Assembly (NCBI GenBank): GCA_038002745.1
Contig: JBBODD010000001.1
Coordinates: 2,480,001-2,544,000, forward strand
From: Bacillus sp. FSL H8-0547
GTDB lineage: Bacteria > Bacillota > Bacilli > Bacillales > Bacillaceae
DNA length: 64,000 bases
Direction: 5' to 3'
Shown: one piece after another, positions 51,372 to 60,781 of the stretch
How the letters are laid out: each line of letters starts with the position of its first letter
How positions within the stretch are numbered: the stretch's first letter is position 1
The notes under the pieces: model-generated
What the model saw: the letters and a program-made list of their open reading frames with translations, nothing else
Database searches by the model: none
What the model was told of the DNA's origin: nothing
Position numbers and translations under genes: made by a program

Positions 51372-54300
51372 TTGAAGATCATGAAAAAACAGCTGATCGC
51401 TCTGACAACGATTTTTGCTTTGCTTGTTTCGCTGATGGTGCCGTTTGGTGCACCCGCGCAGGCAGAAGGCAATATGACTGTTGCGGAAGCCATCGCGAAT
51501 AATACCGGAAACGGGACAGTTGAAGGTTATATTGTAGGATATACAAGCAGTACATCAAGTGTTGATTTTGAAGCGCCTTTTTCAGCTGATACAAACTTTG
51601 CAATTGCTGACAGCGCAGATGAAAAAGATGTATCAAAACTTCTTCCTGTGCAGCTTCCAACAACTTTCCGCAGCAAATTCGGGCTGTTAACAAATCCCGA
51701 TAATGTTGGCAAGAAAGTAGTCGTTACAGGCTCACTTGAAGCATATTTTTCAAAGCCGGGCCTTAGAAATCCTACAGCCATGGTATTTGACGGCGAAACA
51801 CCTGAAGAGCCAAAACCATTTGAAGGTGTTGAAGGACTGCGTATCCATGATATTCAAGGCGCAGGCCATAAATCTCCTTATGACACTCAAAACGTGAAAG
51901 CAGTTGAAGGAATTGTTACTCACGTCAAGGATGCAAGCAATTTCTACATGCAGGATGCTTCTCCCGATGACAACCCGAATACGTCCGAAGCTGTTCTTGT
52001 TTACAAACCTTCCCATGGCGCTAAAGAAGGCGACCTCGTCTCTGTGGACGGTCAGGTAAAAGAATGGGTGCTTGACGGTTACTCCGAAAAACTTCAGACA
52101 GACCTTGCCATGACTGAAATCAATGCCCAAAACGGCAATGTAACAGTCAAGTCAGGCGGACAGGCACTTCCTGCTGCTGTTGTGATCGGCAAAGATGCCA
52201 TCCCTCCGACTGAAGTCATCGATAACGACCAGTTCAGCAAATTTGACCCTGAGGAAGACGGAATCGATTTTTACGAAAGTCTTGAAGGCATGCGTGTTTC
52301 TCTTGAAAGCCCTACAGTAACAGGACCCCAGAACTACGGTGAGGTAACGGTTATTACAGGCAAAACAGAAGGAAAAGCGTATACGAAAGAGGGAGCTCCG
52401 CTTCTGACAAAGGAAAACCAGAATCCTGAAAGAATGTTCCTGCTTCTTGATAACCGCAATTATGTTGCGAAAGCGGGAGATAAGTTTGACGGCACAGTAA
52501 CAGGCGTTGTCAGCTATGGTTTCAGCAACTTTAAAATTCTTGTAAAAGAAGCAAATCTTCCAGCATTGAATGAGCGTGCATTTACACCGGAAGTTACGAC
52601 AATTGAAAAGGCTGAGGACAAGCTTACGGTTGCAGGCTATAACATTGAAAACTTTGCAGCTTCAGATGCTGAAAAGCGCGACAAACTTTCTAGATCGATT
52701 GTTGATAACCTGAAGTCTCCGGATATTATCGGACTTGTAGAAGTACTTGACGAAAGCGGAACGACAGATGACGGAACGGTTAAAGCAGATGCAAACTATA
52801 AAGCATTAAGCGATGCTGTTAAAGGCTTCGGCGGTCCTGCTTACGCATGGACAGAAATCGCTCCTGAAGATAAAAAGGACGGCGGAGTTCCTGGCGGAAA
52901 CATCCGTGTCGGATTCCTTTACAACCCTGAAAGAGTCACTTTGAAAGAAGGCACAAAAGGAACGGCAACAGAAGCAGCCGGCTATGAAAATGGCTCTTTG
53001 ACACTTAACCCGGGACGCATTGCTCCTCAGGATCCTGCGTTCACAGACAGTCGCAAGCCTCTTGCTGCAGAGTTTACTTTTAAAGGCGAAGATGTTGTTG
53101 TCATCAATAATCACTTCAACTCTAAAGGCGGAGACGAGCCGTTATTCGGCAAAAAACAGCCTCCGGTTCTTGGCAGTGAAGCTCAGCGCATGGAAATTGC
53201 CAAAATTGTTAATGAGTTTGTAGCTGATATTCATGCTAAAAACGAAAATGCAAATGTCATCGTAACAGGTGACTTGAACGACTTTGAATTCTCAGCTCCT
53301 CTTCAGACATTAAAGGGCACTGAGCTTACAAACCTTGTAGAAACACTTCCTTTATCTGAGCGCTATACGTACTCTTATCAAGGAAACGCACAGGTTCTTG
53401 ATCACATGCTCGTGTCAAACCGCTTAGCTTCAAAAGCTGAATTTGACATTGTGAACTTCAACTCTCCATATATGGAAGAGCATGGCCGTGCAAGCGACCA
53501 CGATGCACTTGTTGGACAATTTGATTTAGCAGCAGAAACGAAAGATGAATACAATCTTTCTATTATGCACACGAACGATACTCATGCACATGTAGAGAAA
53601 TACCCACAGCTTTTCACAGCTGTGAACAAGTTCCGCGGAGAAAAGGACAACAGCCTTCTTGTTGATGCGGGAGATGTTTTCTCAGGTACATTGTATTTCC
53701 GTCAATACCTTGGTTTAGCGGATCTTCATTTTATGAATCAGCTGAACTTTGATGCGATGACTCTTGGAAACCATGAGTTTGACAAAGACTCAAAAACGCT
53801 TGCAAACTTTATTAAAGACATGGAATTCCCAATGGTTTCATCTAACGTAAACGTTAAAGATGATGCAGATCTTGGACCTCTTTTCAAAGATGAAGTGGCA
53901 GCATCTGGTGAAGGCGGCAACATCTACCCTGCCATTATTAAAGAAATCGGCGGGGAAAAAGTAGGGATTTACGGTTTAACGACTCCGGATACGGCTTTCC
54001 TTGCAAGTCCTGGAGAAAATGTTGTATTTGAAGACGTTGTCCAAAAATCAAATGAAACAATCAGCAGACTGAAAGAGGAAGGCGTTAATAAGATTGTTGT
54101 TCTTTCTCACTTAGGATACGCACCAGACCTTAAACTTGCTGAGGAAGTGGACGGAATTGACGTGATTGTCGGCGGACACTCCCACACGAAGCTTGAAGCT
54201 CCTGTTTTAATTGAAAAAGAAGAACCGACGGTCATCGTACAGGCTGGTGAATACCTGAATTTCCTTGGAATGCTTGATGTTACCTTCAATAATGAAGGTG

Positions 54301-55907
54301 TTGTGACAGGACACAACGGTCACTTAGAAACGCTTGCAAACTATGAAAAGGATGCAGCAGCTGAAGCGAAAGTCTTGGAATACAAAGCACCTCTTGAAGA
54401 AATTAAGAATGAAGTCGTAGGAAATACATCGGTTGCCCTTAACGGACTTCGCGCTGATGTCCGCACGAAAGAAACAAACCTTGGAAACCTGATTGCTGAC
54501 GGCATGGCTGCTAAAGCAAATGAATCTATTAAGACGCATATTGCCCTTCAAAACGGCGGCGGTGTACGTGATTCAATCAACGAAGGTGAAATTACTCTTG
54601 GCGAAGTTCTTACAGTACTTCCTTTCGGAAATAACCTAGTAACACTTGATCTGACAGGACAGGAACTCCTTGATGCACTTGAGCACAGCGTCAGCGGAGT
54701 GGAAACAGGAGAAGGACGTTTCCTTCAAGTTTCAGGCCTGAACTTCAAGTACGACATAAACAAGCCTGTCGGAGACAGAGTCTGGTTTGCAGAAGCAAAA
54801 ACAGACAGCGGTTTTGAATCAATTGATCCGGAGGGAACATACCGCGTGGCTACAAATGCATTTACAGCTGACGGCGGAGACGGATACACAATGTTCAAGA
54901 AAGCAAAAGATGACGGCCGCATGACTGAGCTGTTTGTAGTCGATTACGAAGTATTCACTTCTTACCTTGCTAAGAACAATCCTGTATCTCCTAAAGTAGA
55001 AGGAAGAATTGTTCAGGCAGAAGAAGTAAAAGAAACTCCGGTAACACGCATTGAAGGCAAAGACCGTTACAAAACGGCTGTTGAAATCTCGAAAAAAGGA
55101 TGGGAAACAGCAAAAACAGTCGTTATTGCACGCGGAGATTCTTTCCCTGATGCACTAGCTGGAGCACCGCTTGCCAAAAAATTTGATGCACCAATTCTTT
55201 TAACACAAAAAGATGGACTGAATGCTGCAGCTAAAGCTGAGATTAAGCGTTTAGGAGCTGAAAAAGTCATCATTCTCGGCGGCAAAGAAGCAATCAGCAA
55301 TTACGTTAAAAACCAGCTTCAAGGTATTGATAACGTTGAAAAAGTTCAGCGCATCGGAGGAGAAAACCGCTTTGAAACAGCTGCCAACATTGCAGCGAAT
55401 CTTGGCGGAGACCCAGAAAAGGCGGTAGTGGTTAACGGAAGAAACTTCCCTGACGCTTTGGCTGTTTCCTCTTACGCAGCGAAAATGAAGTATCCGATCC
55501 TTTTGACAGATGCTGAAAATCTTCCAGCAGCATCCACTAAAGCATTAAAAGAGATTGACAGTGCCATTGTTGCCGGCGGAGAGAATGCAGTTTCAGAAAA
55601 TGTATTCAAGAAGCTGAAAAATGCTGAGCGTGTTGCAGGGAAGGACCGCTATGCGACAGCAGCTGAAGTTGCCAAGAAACTGAACCCTTCAAACAAAGTG
55701 TTCATTGCAACCGGCACAACTTTTGCAGATGCTCTTACAGGCTCTGTTCTTGCTTCAAAACATGAAGCTTCTATGCTTTTAGTGAAGAAAACAGCTGTTC
55801 CATCTGCAACTAAAAATGCAATTGAAGCATTGAAAGCAGATGACTTTACAATCCTTGGCGGCAAAGAAGCTGTAGGAGAAGAAGTTGTAAACGAACTGAA
55901 AAAATAA
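51372..55907 (+). CDS. Secreted multidomain endonuclease/5'-nucleotidase with CWB2 cell-wall repeats
   Basis: This 1511-residue exported protein combines several modules. A signal peptide (residues 1-32) is followed by a DUF6359-like region (about 33-140) and an OB-fold region like that of YhcR (about 155-290). Next comes an endonuclease/exonuclease/phosphatase domain (about 415-715; GYNIENF, TGDLNDF and SDHDALVG motifs). Then follows a 5'-nucleotidase: metallophosphoesterase (about 727-960; HTNDTHAH, DAGDVFSG, GNHEFD, GGHSHT) and C-terminal domain (to about 1210). Three CWB2 repeats (from about 1223, 1325 and 1418) should bind the cell wall. It probably degrades outside DNA or RNA to nucleosides and phosphate. 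TTG 51372 follows GAGGGGGAA by six bases. Confidence 0.9.
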   Translation: MKIMKKQLIALTTIFALLVSLMVPFGAPAQAEGNMTVAEAIANNTGNGTVEGYIVGYTSSTSSVDFEAPFSADTNFAIADSADEKDVSKLLPVQLPTTFRSKFGLLTNPDNVGKKVVVTGSLEAYFSKPGLRNPTAMVFDGETPEEPKPFEGVEGLRIHDIQGAGHKSPYDTQNVKAVEGIVTHVKDASNFYMQDASPDDNPNTSEAVLVYKPSHGAKEGDLVSVDGQVKEWVLDGYSEKLQTDLAMTEINAQNGNVTVKSGGQALPAAVVIGKDAIPPTEVIDNDQFSKFDPEEDGIDFYESLEGMRVSLESPTVTGPQNYGEVTVITGKTEGKAYTKEGAPLLTKENQNPERMFLLLDNRNYVAKAGDKFDGTVTGVVSYGFSNFKILVKEANLPALNERAFTPEVTTIEKAEDKLTVAGYNIENFAASDAEKRDKLSRSIVDNLKSPDIIGLVEVLDESGTTDDGTVKADANYKALSDAVKGFGGPAYAWTEIAPEDKKDGGVPGGNIRVGFLYNPERVTLKEGTKGTATEAAGYENGSLTLNPGRIAPQDPAFTDSRKPLAAEFTFKGEDVVVINNHFNSKGGDEPLFGKKQPPVLGSEAQRMEIAKIVNEFVADIHAKNENANVIVTGDLNDFEFSAPLQTLKGTELTNLVETLPLSERYTYSYQGNAQVLDHMLVSNRLASKAEFDIVNFNSPYMEEHGRASDHDALVGQFDLAAETKDEYNLSIMHTNDTHAHVEKYPQLFTAVNKFRGEKDNSLLVDAGDVFSGTLYFRQYLGLADLHFMNQLNFDAMTLGNHEFDKDSKTLANFIKDMEFPMVSSNVNVKDDADLGPLFKDEVAASGEGGNIYPAIIKEIGGEKVGIYGLTTPDTAFLASPGENVVFEDVVQKSNETISRLKEEGVNKIVVLSHLGYAPDLKLAEEVDGIDVIVGGHSHTKLEAPVLIEKEEPTVIVQAGEYLNFLGMLDVTFNNEGVVTGHNGHLETLANYEKDAAAEAKVLEYKAPLEEIKNEVVGNTSVALNGLRADVRTKETNLGNLIADGMAAKANESIKTHIALQNGGGVRDSINEGEITLGEVLTVLPFGNNLVTLDLTGQELLDALEHSVSGVETGEGRFLQVSGLNFKYDINKPVGDRVWFAEAKTDSGFESIDPEGTYRVATNAFTADGGDGYTMFKKAKDDGRMTELFVVDYEVFTSYLAKNNPVSPKVEGRIVQAEEVKETPVTRIEGKDRYKTAVEISKKGWETAKTVVIARGDSFPDALAGAPLAKKFDAPILLTQKDGLNAAAKAEIKRLGAEKVIILGGKEAISNYVKNQLQGIDNVEKVQRIGGENRFETAANIAANLGGDPEKAVVVNGRNFPDALAVSSYAAKMKYPILLTDAENLPAASTKALKEIDSAIVAGGENAVSENVFKKLKNAERVAGKDRYATAAEVAKKLNPSNKVFIATGTTFADALTGSVLASKHEASMLLVKKTAVPSATKNAIEALKADDFTILGGKEAVGEEVVNELKK

Positions 55908-55913
55908 GATCCA

Positions 55914-55944
55914 TGCTGCCGGGAGGTGTTCCCGGCAGTTTTTT
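55914..55944 (+). terminator. Terminator after the nuclease/5'-nucleotidase gene
   Basis: CTGCCGGG (55916-55923) pairs with CCCGGCAG (55931-55938), followed by six T residues. Confidence 0.88.
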
Positions 55945-55978
55945 GATAGAATGTAAGTAGAAAGAAAGGAGCGGGAAA

Positions 55979-56731
55979 ATGAACACTACGATTATTACAG
56001 GAGCTTCAAGAGGACTCGGGGAAGCAATTGTCAAACAGCTTCTATCACCCGGCCATCACATCATTTATCTCTCGCGTTCAGAAAACCATTCCCTGCGGCA
56101 GCTTGCATTTGAAAAAGACGCTGTTCTTCAATTCGTTCCGTGCGATCTGTCTAATGCTCATCAAACTGAAGCAGCGATTACGGAAGTATTTGAAAAAATC
56201 AATTGGGATGCTGCCGAACAGCTGACGCTTATTAACAATGCGGGAACGGTTCATCCAATGAAGCCTGTAGGAAAAGCGGAAGTGTCTGAAATTGAAGCGC
56301 ACATTCAGCTTAATTTGACAGCTCCGATGGTTTTAAGCCATGCTTTCGCAGCGAAAACAAAAGATCTTCCCGTGAAAAAAACAGTTGTAAACATATCTTC
56401 CGGTGCAGCGAATTATTCATTGTTCGGATGGAGTGCCTACTCCAGCTCAAAAGCGGGCCTTGACATGTTTACAAAATCTTTCGGTCTTGAACAGAAGCAG
56501 GAGAACCATCCTATTACCGTTCTATCCTTCTCGCCGGGCATCATGGATACAGAGATGCAGGGGAATATTCGAAGCACAAAGCCTGAGGATTTTGCGGATG
56601 TGGCAAGGTTTCAGGAGTATCATAAAACAGGAAAGCTCAGGTCAGCGGATTTTGTTGCAGGCGTCCTCCTGAATCTGCTTGGAGAAGAGCCTGAAAACGG
56701 CAGAATTTATGATATCAAAGAATTTCTATAA
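55979..56731 (+). CDS. yueD: Short-chain dehydrogenase, benzil reductase-like YueD
   Basis: The 250-residue NADP(H)-dependent short-chain dehydrogenase matches YueD, related to sepiapterin reductase and to the (S)-benzoin-forming benzil reductase of Bacillus. Motifs seen are TGASRGLG at residues 7-14, NNAG near residue 89, the catalytic serine in NISSGAA near residue 143 and YSSSK near residue 158. The physiological substrate is unknown. ATG 55979 follows AAAGGAGCGGG. It starts a yueD-yueE-yuzF neighbourhood that is partly kept from B. subtilis. Confidence 0.88.
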   Translation: MNTTIITGASRGLGEAIVKQLLSPGHHIIYLSRSENHSLRQLAFEKDAVLQFVPCDLSNAHQTEAAITEVFEKINWDAAEQLTLINNAGTVHPMKPVGKAEVSEIEAHIQLNLTAPMVLSHAFAAKTKDLPVKKTVVNISSGAANYSLFGWSAYSSSKAGLDMFTKSFGLEQKQENHPITVLSFSPGIMDTEMQGNIRSTKPEDFADVARFQEYHKTGKLRSADFVAGVLLNLLGEEPENGRIYDIKEFL

Positions 56732-56738
56732 GAAGCTT

Positions 56739-56768
56739 CGGCACTCATTCATTGAGTGCTTTTTTTTT
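56739..56768 (+). terminator. Terminator after yueD
   Basis: GCACTCA (56741-56747) pairs with TGAGTGC (56753-56759), followed by nine T residues. Confidence 0.87.
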
Positions 56769-56882
56769 ATGTTGAACTCTTGCAGGACACCATATTTTCA
56801 CATGATTTCACACAATTCTTTTCTTATGGTTTTCCTTCTGTCGGACAAGATAAGACTAATCAGCAAAAAGGAGTGGTAAACC

Positions 56883-57425
56883 ATGGGAAAAAGAAAGTGG
56901 CTTTTTATCTTCTCGGCCGCAGGGCTGCTCTTGTCAGCAGCGCCAAATGTTCAGGCAGAAAAAGCAGAAAGCCGTCATCACGAAAAGGAAGAGTGGATTG
57001 CGGAAAGAGAAAAACTGGATCAGCAGCTGCTGGAGCTTGCGGATAAATACTCTCCCGAAACAAAGAAAGAGTGGGAGGCTGTACTCAGTGAAAGAAAGCG
57101 ATTATTAGATAGGATGGGAAAGCAGGGTCTGCACAAGAGACATCATCACTTCAAAGCTCATAGGCAAAAAGAAATCACTGAAATGAAAGAGAAAGTAAAG
57201 AACGGTGAAATGACAGAAGCGCAAATGAAAGAAAAAATAAATTCGTTCAAAGCGAAAAGAGAACAATTCAAACTCAAAAGAGCTCAAGCCCGAAAACAAT
57301 GGGAGGCTGCCGTCAGAAGCAATGATGGGGCAAAAATAAAAGAACTGCTCGATGCCAGATTTCAGTACATGAAAAAGCATAATGAAAAAATGAAGCAGGT
57401 GCTAGACAGCGAACCTGCCCGTTAA
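56883..57425 (+). CDS. Exported basic coiled-coil protein, function unknown
   Basis: The 180-residue protein has a signal peptide (KWLFIFSAAGLLLSAAPNVQA, residues 5-25) and a mature part made almost only of charged helices rich in Lys, Glu and Gln, with repeated EKEEW/ERKRL-type heptads and a His-rich spot (HKRHHHFKAH near residue 85). No cysteine follows the signal, so it is not a lipoprotein; it should be released or held by charge at the wall. I do not recognise the family. ATG 56883 follows AAAAGGAGTGG. It is alone between two terminators. Confidence 0.78.
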   Translation: MGKRKWLFIFSAAGLLLSAAPNVQAEKAESRHHEKEEWIAEREKLDQQLLELADKYSPETKKEWEAVLSERKRLLDRMGKQGLHKRHHHFKAHRQKEITEMKEKVKNGEMTEAQMKEKINSFKAKREQFKLKRAQARKQWEAAVRSNDGAKIKELLDARFQYMKKHNEKMKQVLDSEPAR

Positions 57426-57429
57426 ATGG

Positions 57430-57463
57430 AAAGAGGGAGGCTTTTTGGCAACCCTCTTTTTTC
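57430..57463 (+). terminator. Terminator after the exported protein gene
   Basis: AAGAGGG (57431-57437) pairs with CCCTCTT (57452-57458), followed by T residues. Confidence 0.83.
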
Positions 57464-57536
57464 TTCAAAAATAGTGATTATTTCTATGCCAAAATGTTTG
57501 CAGCCGCATATACTTAATAAAACGCCGGCCTTGTAC

Positions 57537-58010
57537 TTATTGGCGCGTTTTTCCGGGAGAATCACCCGTCAATTCGGCCCATTTTCTGTCCAATTCGTCT
57601 TTATCGAAAGAGGAAAACCAGCGGTAATCATCATGGTCAATGATTCTGTAGTGAAAACTGATAATGTTTTGCTGCATTTTATACTTGCTGCTGCTTGCAA
57701 TATCCCTCCACCAGACTTTCCCTCCCATCGTCTTCTCTTTGCGGGAATGAATTTTCTGGTGGGCAACCAGCTGAACGACATCCAGAGGATCCCCGCCGAT
57801 TGCGGAATGAAGTGCGGCGTTGTCTCTGAAAAGGGTGCAGAGAACGACGATTGTTGCCCAGGATGCTTCCTGCCGCCCTTTTTCAATTTGCACAAGTGTT
57901 TTTTTGGATAGGCCGAGCACTTCAGCCATTTCTTCTTGTGTATAACCGCTTTCTGTACGGATGGAAAGAATTTTGCCTGATAGTGCGGAAATCAGTTCAT
58001 GCTTTTTCAT
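57537..58010 (-). CDS. XRE-type helix-turn-helix regulator
   Basis: This 157-residue protein has an N-terminal XRE/Cro-type helix-turn-helix (IRTESGYTQEEMAEVLGLSKKTLVQIEKGRQEASW, residues about 17-51). A C-terminal region of about 90 residues contains a Trp-rich block (KVWWRDIASSSKYKMQQNIISFHYRIIDHDDYRWF). Similar regulators occur in Bacillus, but I cannot name a target. I chose ATG 58010 after GGGGAGGATCT over ATG 58028. It is divergent from yueE, so it may act on that intergenic region. Confidence 0.85.
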   Translation of the reverse strand: MKKHELISALSGKILSIRTESGYTQEEMAEVLGLSKKTLVQIEKGRQEASWATIVVLCTLFRDNAALHSAIGGDPLDVVQLVAHQKIHSRKEKTMGGKVWWRDIASSSKYKMQQNIISFHYRIIDHDDYRWFSSFDKDELDRKWAELTGDSPGKTRQ

Positions 58011-58196
58011 AGATCCTCCCCAGCTCATCTTTTAGTGTAATTCTACACGAAGAGTCAGCCTAAATCTATCAGGAAGAGGAAGATTATGTTATGCCATGTA
58101 ACAGGATTGTTGCGGCTGCATGAGTAATATGATAATGTATATAGAAATATTTTTAACGGTTCCGTTATTATCATTATTTTTCAGGGAGGAGATTAC

Positions 58197-58730
58197 ATGC
58201 GAAATGTCACTTTGACAGAGGTTTATTCCCATCCGATTGCTCAAAAATATCTGCAGCGTTCAGGCTTAGCGCATGCAATTGCAGTAACCTGTCATGCATA
58301 TAAATTAGCGGTAAAATACGGGGTGAATCCTGATTTAGCGACGAAAGCAGCCCTTCTCCATGATATTGGACATTATGAATGGTATACAGACGGAGAATGG
58401 GATTATGAAAAGTACAAAGAAAACGATATTCATGCCATTAAAGGGGCAGAACGCGCCCATAAATTGTTAATTCGCCTGGGAGAAAATCCCCAGTCTGCAA
58501 AAGAGATTGCCCTTGCAATCCTGCTTCATACAGATTCCTATCTTCCTGAAGGTTCATTGAACCAAAGCACGCTTCAGAAAGTTGTCAGATTAGCGGATGA
58601 AATGGATGAAGAGCCGGGCGGAGGGCATCACTACCGTAAAATAAATGAAGTGACAGCGCTCAAGACCATTCAAATGCTGGATGAAAAAATAGACCGGCTG
58701 CCGAATTCTTCATTAAAAGAATCCGTTTAA
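58197..58730 (+). CDS. yueE: HD-domain phosphohydrolase YueE
   Basis: This 177-residue protein has an HD metal-dependent phosphohydrolase domain. The motif set is H in GLAHAIAVTCHAY near residues 26-33, HD in KAALLHDIGHYEW near residues 55-56, and later H and D residues in LLHTDSYLP near 112 and RLADEMDEEPGG near 133. It resembles YueE, which lies near yueD in B. subtilis. The substrate is probably a nucleotide or nucleotide-like compound. ATG 58197 follows CAGGGAGGAG. Confidence 0.83.
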   Translation: MRNVTLTEVYSHPIAQKYLQRSGLAHAIAVTCHAYKLAVKYGVNPDLATKAALLHDIGHYEWYTDGEWDYEKYKENDIHAIKGAERAHKLLIRLGENPQSAKEIALAILLHTDSYLPEGSLNQSTLQKVVRLADEMDEEPGGGHHYRKINEVTALKTIQMLDEKIDRLPNSSLKESV

Positions 58731-58760
58731 TGTGTATTTATCCTGCTGTCTTCATCAGCA

Positions 58761-58793
58761 GAAAAAATCCACCAATGAAACTGGTGGATTTCA
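58761..58793. terminator. Bidirectional terminator between yueE and the lipase gene
   Basis: AATCCACC (58766-58773) pairs with GGTGGATT (58783-58790). On the minus strand six T residues follow, so it serves the lipase gene best. Confidence 0.82.
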
Positions 58794-58798
58794 GCTGC

Positions 58799-60304
58799 TT
58801 ACTGAACAAACCATTTGCCGTCAGTGTCAACATACACCGATTTAATAAACGTCCGTTCAATGATTTCTCCTTTTTGTGTTTTCCCTCGAGCTTCTACTGT
58901 AATGTTATAGAGACCTTCCTGCACTAAATGAATTCCTGCTGAAGTTTGCTGTTTTGTTTTCGTTAGTTTCTGTGAACGGATTTTCGTTTTATTTTTATAA
59001 TGATCAATCGTAATAGTTGCTTCTGTTTCTTTTAGAGCCTTTGCGGAATTTGTTTTAAAAGAAATTTTCTGGTTTTGCTTTGAGAGCGGCAGCATGGAAA
59101 TGGCGTCATGATTGTCAGAGCTGTAAGAGACGTGCAACAAATAGGCTTCTTTATCCTGATTCTGTGCAGTGAGCTGCCATTTTCCGCTTACAGGAAGCGT
59201 CAAGACAGCCTGATGATGATAGGCTCCACTGAAAATCCCATCAGCTGCCGCTGTTTTAAATGATGTGATGACCTTCTTTCCGTCAGGTGAGTGAAGAGAG
59301 AGCTTTGTTTGTTGTGAGCTGCTCAGCCAGTCAACGGTTACTTTCTTTACACCGTCTTCTGCATAGAATGACTCCTGCTTGACTCCAGAGAACTCGCCGC
59401 CTCTAATGTAGAAGGCAGAAGAGGCATCTGAAGCAGATACATCTTCGCCATTGCTTGTTGTGAAGGATGCTGTTCCTGCCGTTCTTAAATACGGTTCAAA
59501 TAGAAGAAACGTGGAGCTTCCTTTATTTACAGAGTAGTGATCCCAGCTGCCGATTTTAATCTCCCTGCCGTACCCGAGGCGTGAAGATTGTACCGTCACA
59601 GCTCCGTCATTGCTTCCATAAGAACTTAAATACAACCCTCCCCAGTATAGCGAAGATCCGAAGCTTCCCCATTTGGTGCCGCCGAACGTATATATCGGAT
59701 TTTTTCTTGCATTCGCATGTGCATCTGTCTGGGTTCTGAACTGACTCATATATCCTGTCTGAAGGGAATAGACAGCATCGTTTTTACTGCCGAGAATGCC
59801 TGAGAGCCATCCCGCCCAGCTGCTGTATGCAAGATCTGCAAGCTGTGAACCTGAGTGAGGGGTGGACAAAGTGATCAAATTGCTCACATATTGATGGGCG
59901 CCGTAATGAACCAGAGCTGATTGCGCATCAATTCCGCCTTTGCTGTGAGTGACCAGGACAAGTTTTTCACCCCCAAAATACTGGTAGATTTCGCTCAGCT
60001 TCTGTGAAAGAAGTGCACCGTTGTCCCACATGTTCTTAGTGGGATATAAATCAACAAAGGCTGTCTGATAGCCATTTGCTAGGGCAGTGCTGTACATATC
60101 ATTTCCGTTCCACCACGTATTTGAAGAGCTGTTGAGTCCGTGCACAAAAACGACCGGTGATTTAGAAGTGTTTTGTGATGCCGGTGCATCGCCAACATAC
60201 CACTGGCCAGGCGTACCTGTATAATCTCCTCCAAAAGAGCCGGCATATGTACTTCCAGGCAAAATGAGCAGAAAAACAGCAAACAGCAGAATCCACTTTT
60301 TCAA
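58799..60304 (-). CDS. Secreted alpha/beta-hydrolase lipase with C-terminal accessory domain
   Basis: The 501-residue protein has a signal peptide (KKWILLFAVFLLILPGSTYA) and a lipase domain of about 260 residues. The oxyanion block VVFVHGLNSSSNTWW lies near residue 52, the nucleophile elbow is THSKGG near residue 118, acid DGAVTVQSSRLGYG lies near 232 and the histidine is in WDHYSVNKG near 254. A C-terminal half of about 230 residues, rich in beta-type sequence, follows and may bind lipid or wall; I do not recognise it. The start is TTG 60304 after AAGGAGGAG. It probably cleaves outside triacylglycerols or esters. Confidence 0.9.
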   Translation of the reverse strand: MKKWILLFAVFLLILPGSTYAGSFGGDYTGTPGQWYVGDAPASQNTSKSPVVFVHGLNSSSNTWWNGNDMYSTALANGYQTAFVDLYPTKNMWDNGALLSQKLSEIYQYFGGEKLVLVTHSKGGIDAQSALVHYGAHQYVSNLITLSTPHSGSQLADLAYSSWAGWLSGILGSKNDAVYSLQTGYMSQFRTQTDAHANARKNPIYTFGGTKWGSFGSSLYWGGLYLSSYGSNDGAVTVQSSRLGYGREIKIGSWDHYSVNKGSSTFLLFEPYLRTAGTASFTTSNGEDVSASDASSAFYIRGGEFSGVKQESFYAEDGVKKVTVDWLSSSQQTKLSLHSPDGKKVITSFKTAAADGIFSGAYHHQAVLTLPVSGKWQLTAQNQDKEAYLLHVSYSSDNHDAISMLPLSKQNQKISFKTNSAKALKETEATITIDHYKNKTKIRSQKLTKTKQQTSAGIHLVQEGLYNITVEARGKTQKGEIIERTFIKSVYVDTDGKWFVQ

Positions 60305-60487
60305 GTTCCATCTCCTCCTTCTTTATGAAAACCTTTACAAATATATGGATGCTGTTTTCAAAAAAGAAGAAGGCCATTCAGCCTATTTTGATGCAAGTCC
60401 CGATTATTAATTGCGGGAAGGTTTTTGTGTTAAATGGGTAAATGCCTTCATATAGTGACAATGAACTTCAGAAGAGGATGTGACACG

Positions 60488-60709
60488 ATGCAAAACCAAT
60501 CACAGGTACCGCAAATGATTACAATAGTGGATCCTTATGTTTTCCAGACTCTCCAAAGCGTGCTCGGAAAAACCCTTGTCATTCAAACGGTCAGAGACAG
60601 CATCCGCGGCGTGCTGAAAGATGTAAAGCCGGATCATGTCGTGCTTCAGGCAGGAGATTCAACATTCTTTATCCGCACCCAGCAAATCGTCACAATTATG
60701 CCGGATTAA
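60488..60709 (+). CDS. yuzF: DUF2642 protein YuzF
   Basis: This 73-residue protein matches DUF2642, represented by B. subtilis YuzF. Visible blocks are QMITIVDPYVFQTLQSVLGKTLVIQTVRDSIRG and the C-terminal DHVVLQAGDSTFFIRTQQIV; the second half resembles an Sm-like beta fold by appearance. Some relatives are spore-associated. ATG 60488 follows AGAGGATGTGA; the frame is open upstream without a ribosome site. Function unknown. Confidence 0.82.
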   Translation: MQNQSQVPQMITIVDPYVFQTLQSVLGKTLVIQTVRDSIRGVLKDVKPDHVVLQAGDSTFFIRTQQIVTIMPD

Positions 60710-60714
60710 GCTTG

Positions 60715-60738
60715 GGTCCTTTAAGGGCCTTTTTTATT
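60715..60738 (+). terminator. Weak terminator after yuzF
   Basis: GGTCCTT pairs with AAGGGCC with a mismatch, followed by six T residues. Confidence 0.6.
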
Positions 60739-60743
60739 TTTTA

Positions 60744-60780
60744 TAAAAAACAAAAGCTGCAGGAAATTCCCGCAGCTTTA
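60744..60780 (-). terminator. Terminator after the TVP38-family gene
   Basis: AAAGCTGC pairs with GCAGCTTT with GGAAATTCC in the middle; T residues follow on the minus strand. Confidence 0.8.
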
Positions 60781-60781
60781 C

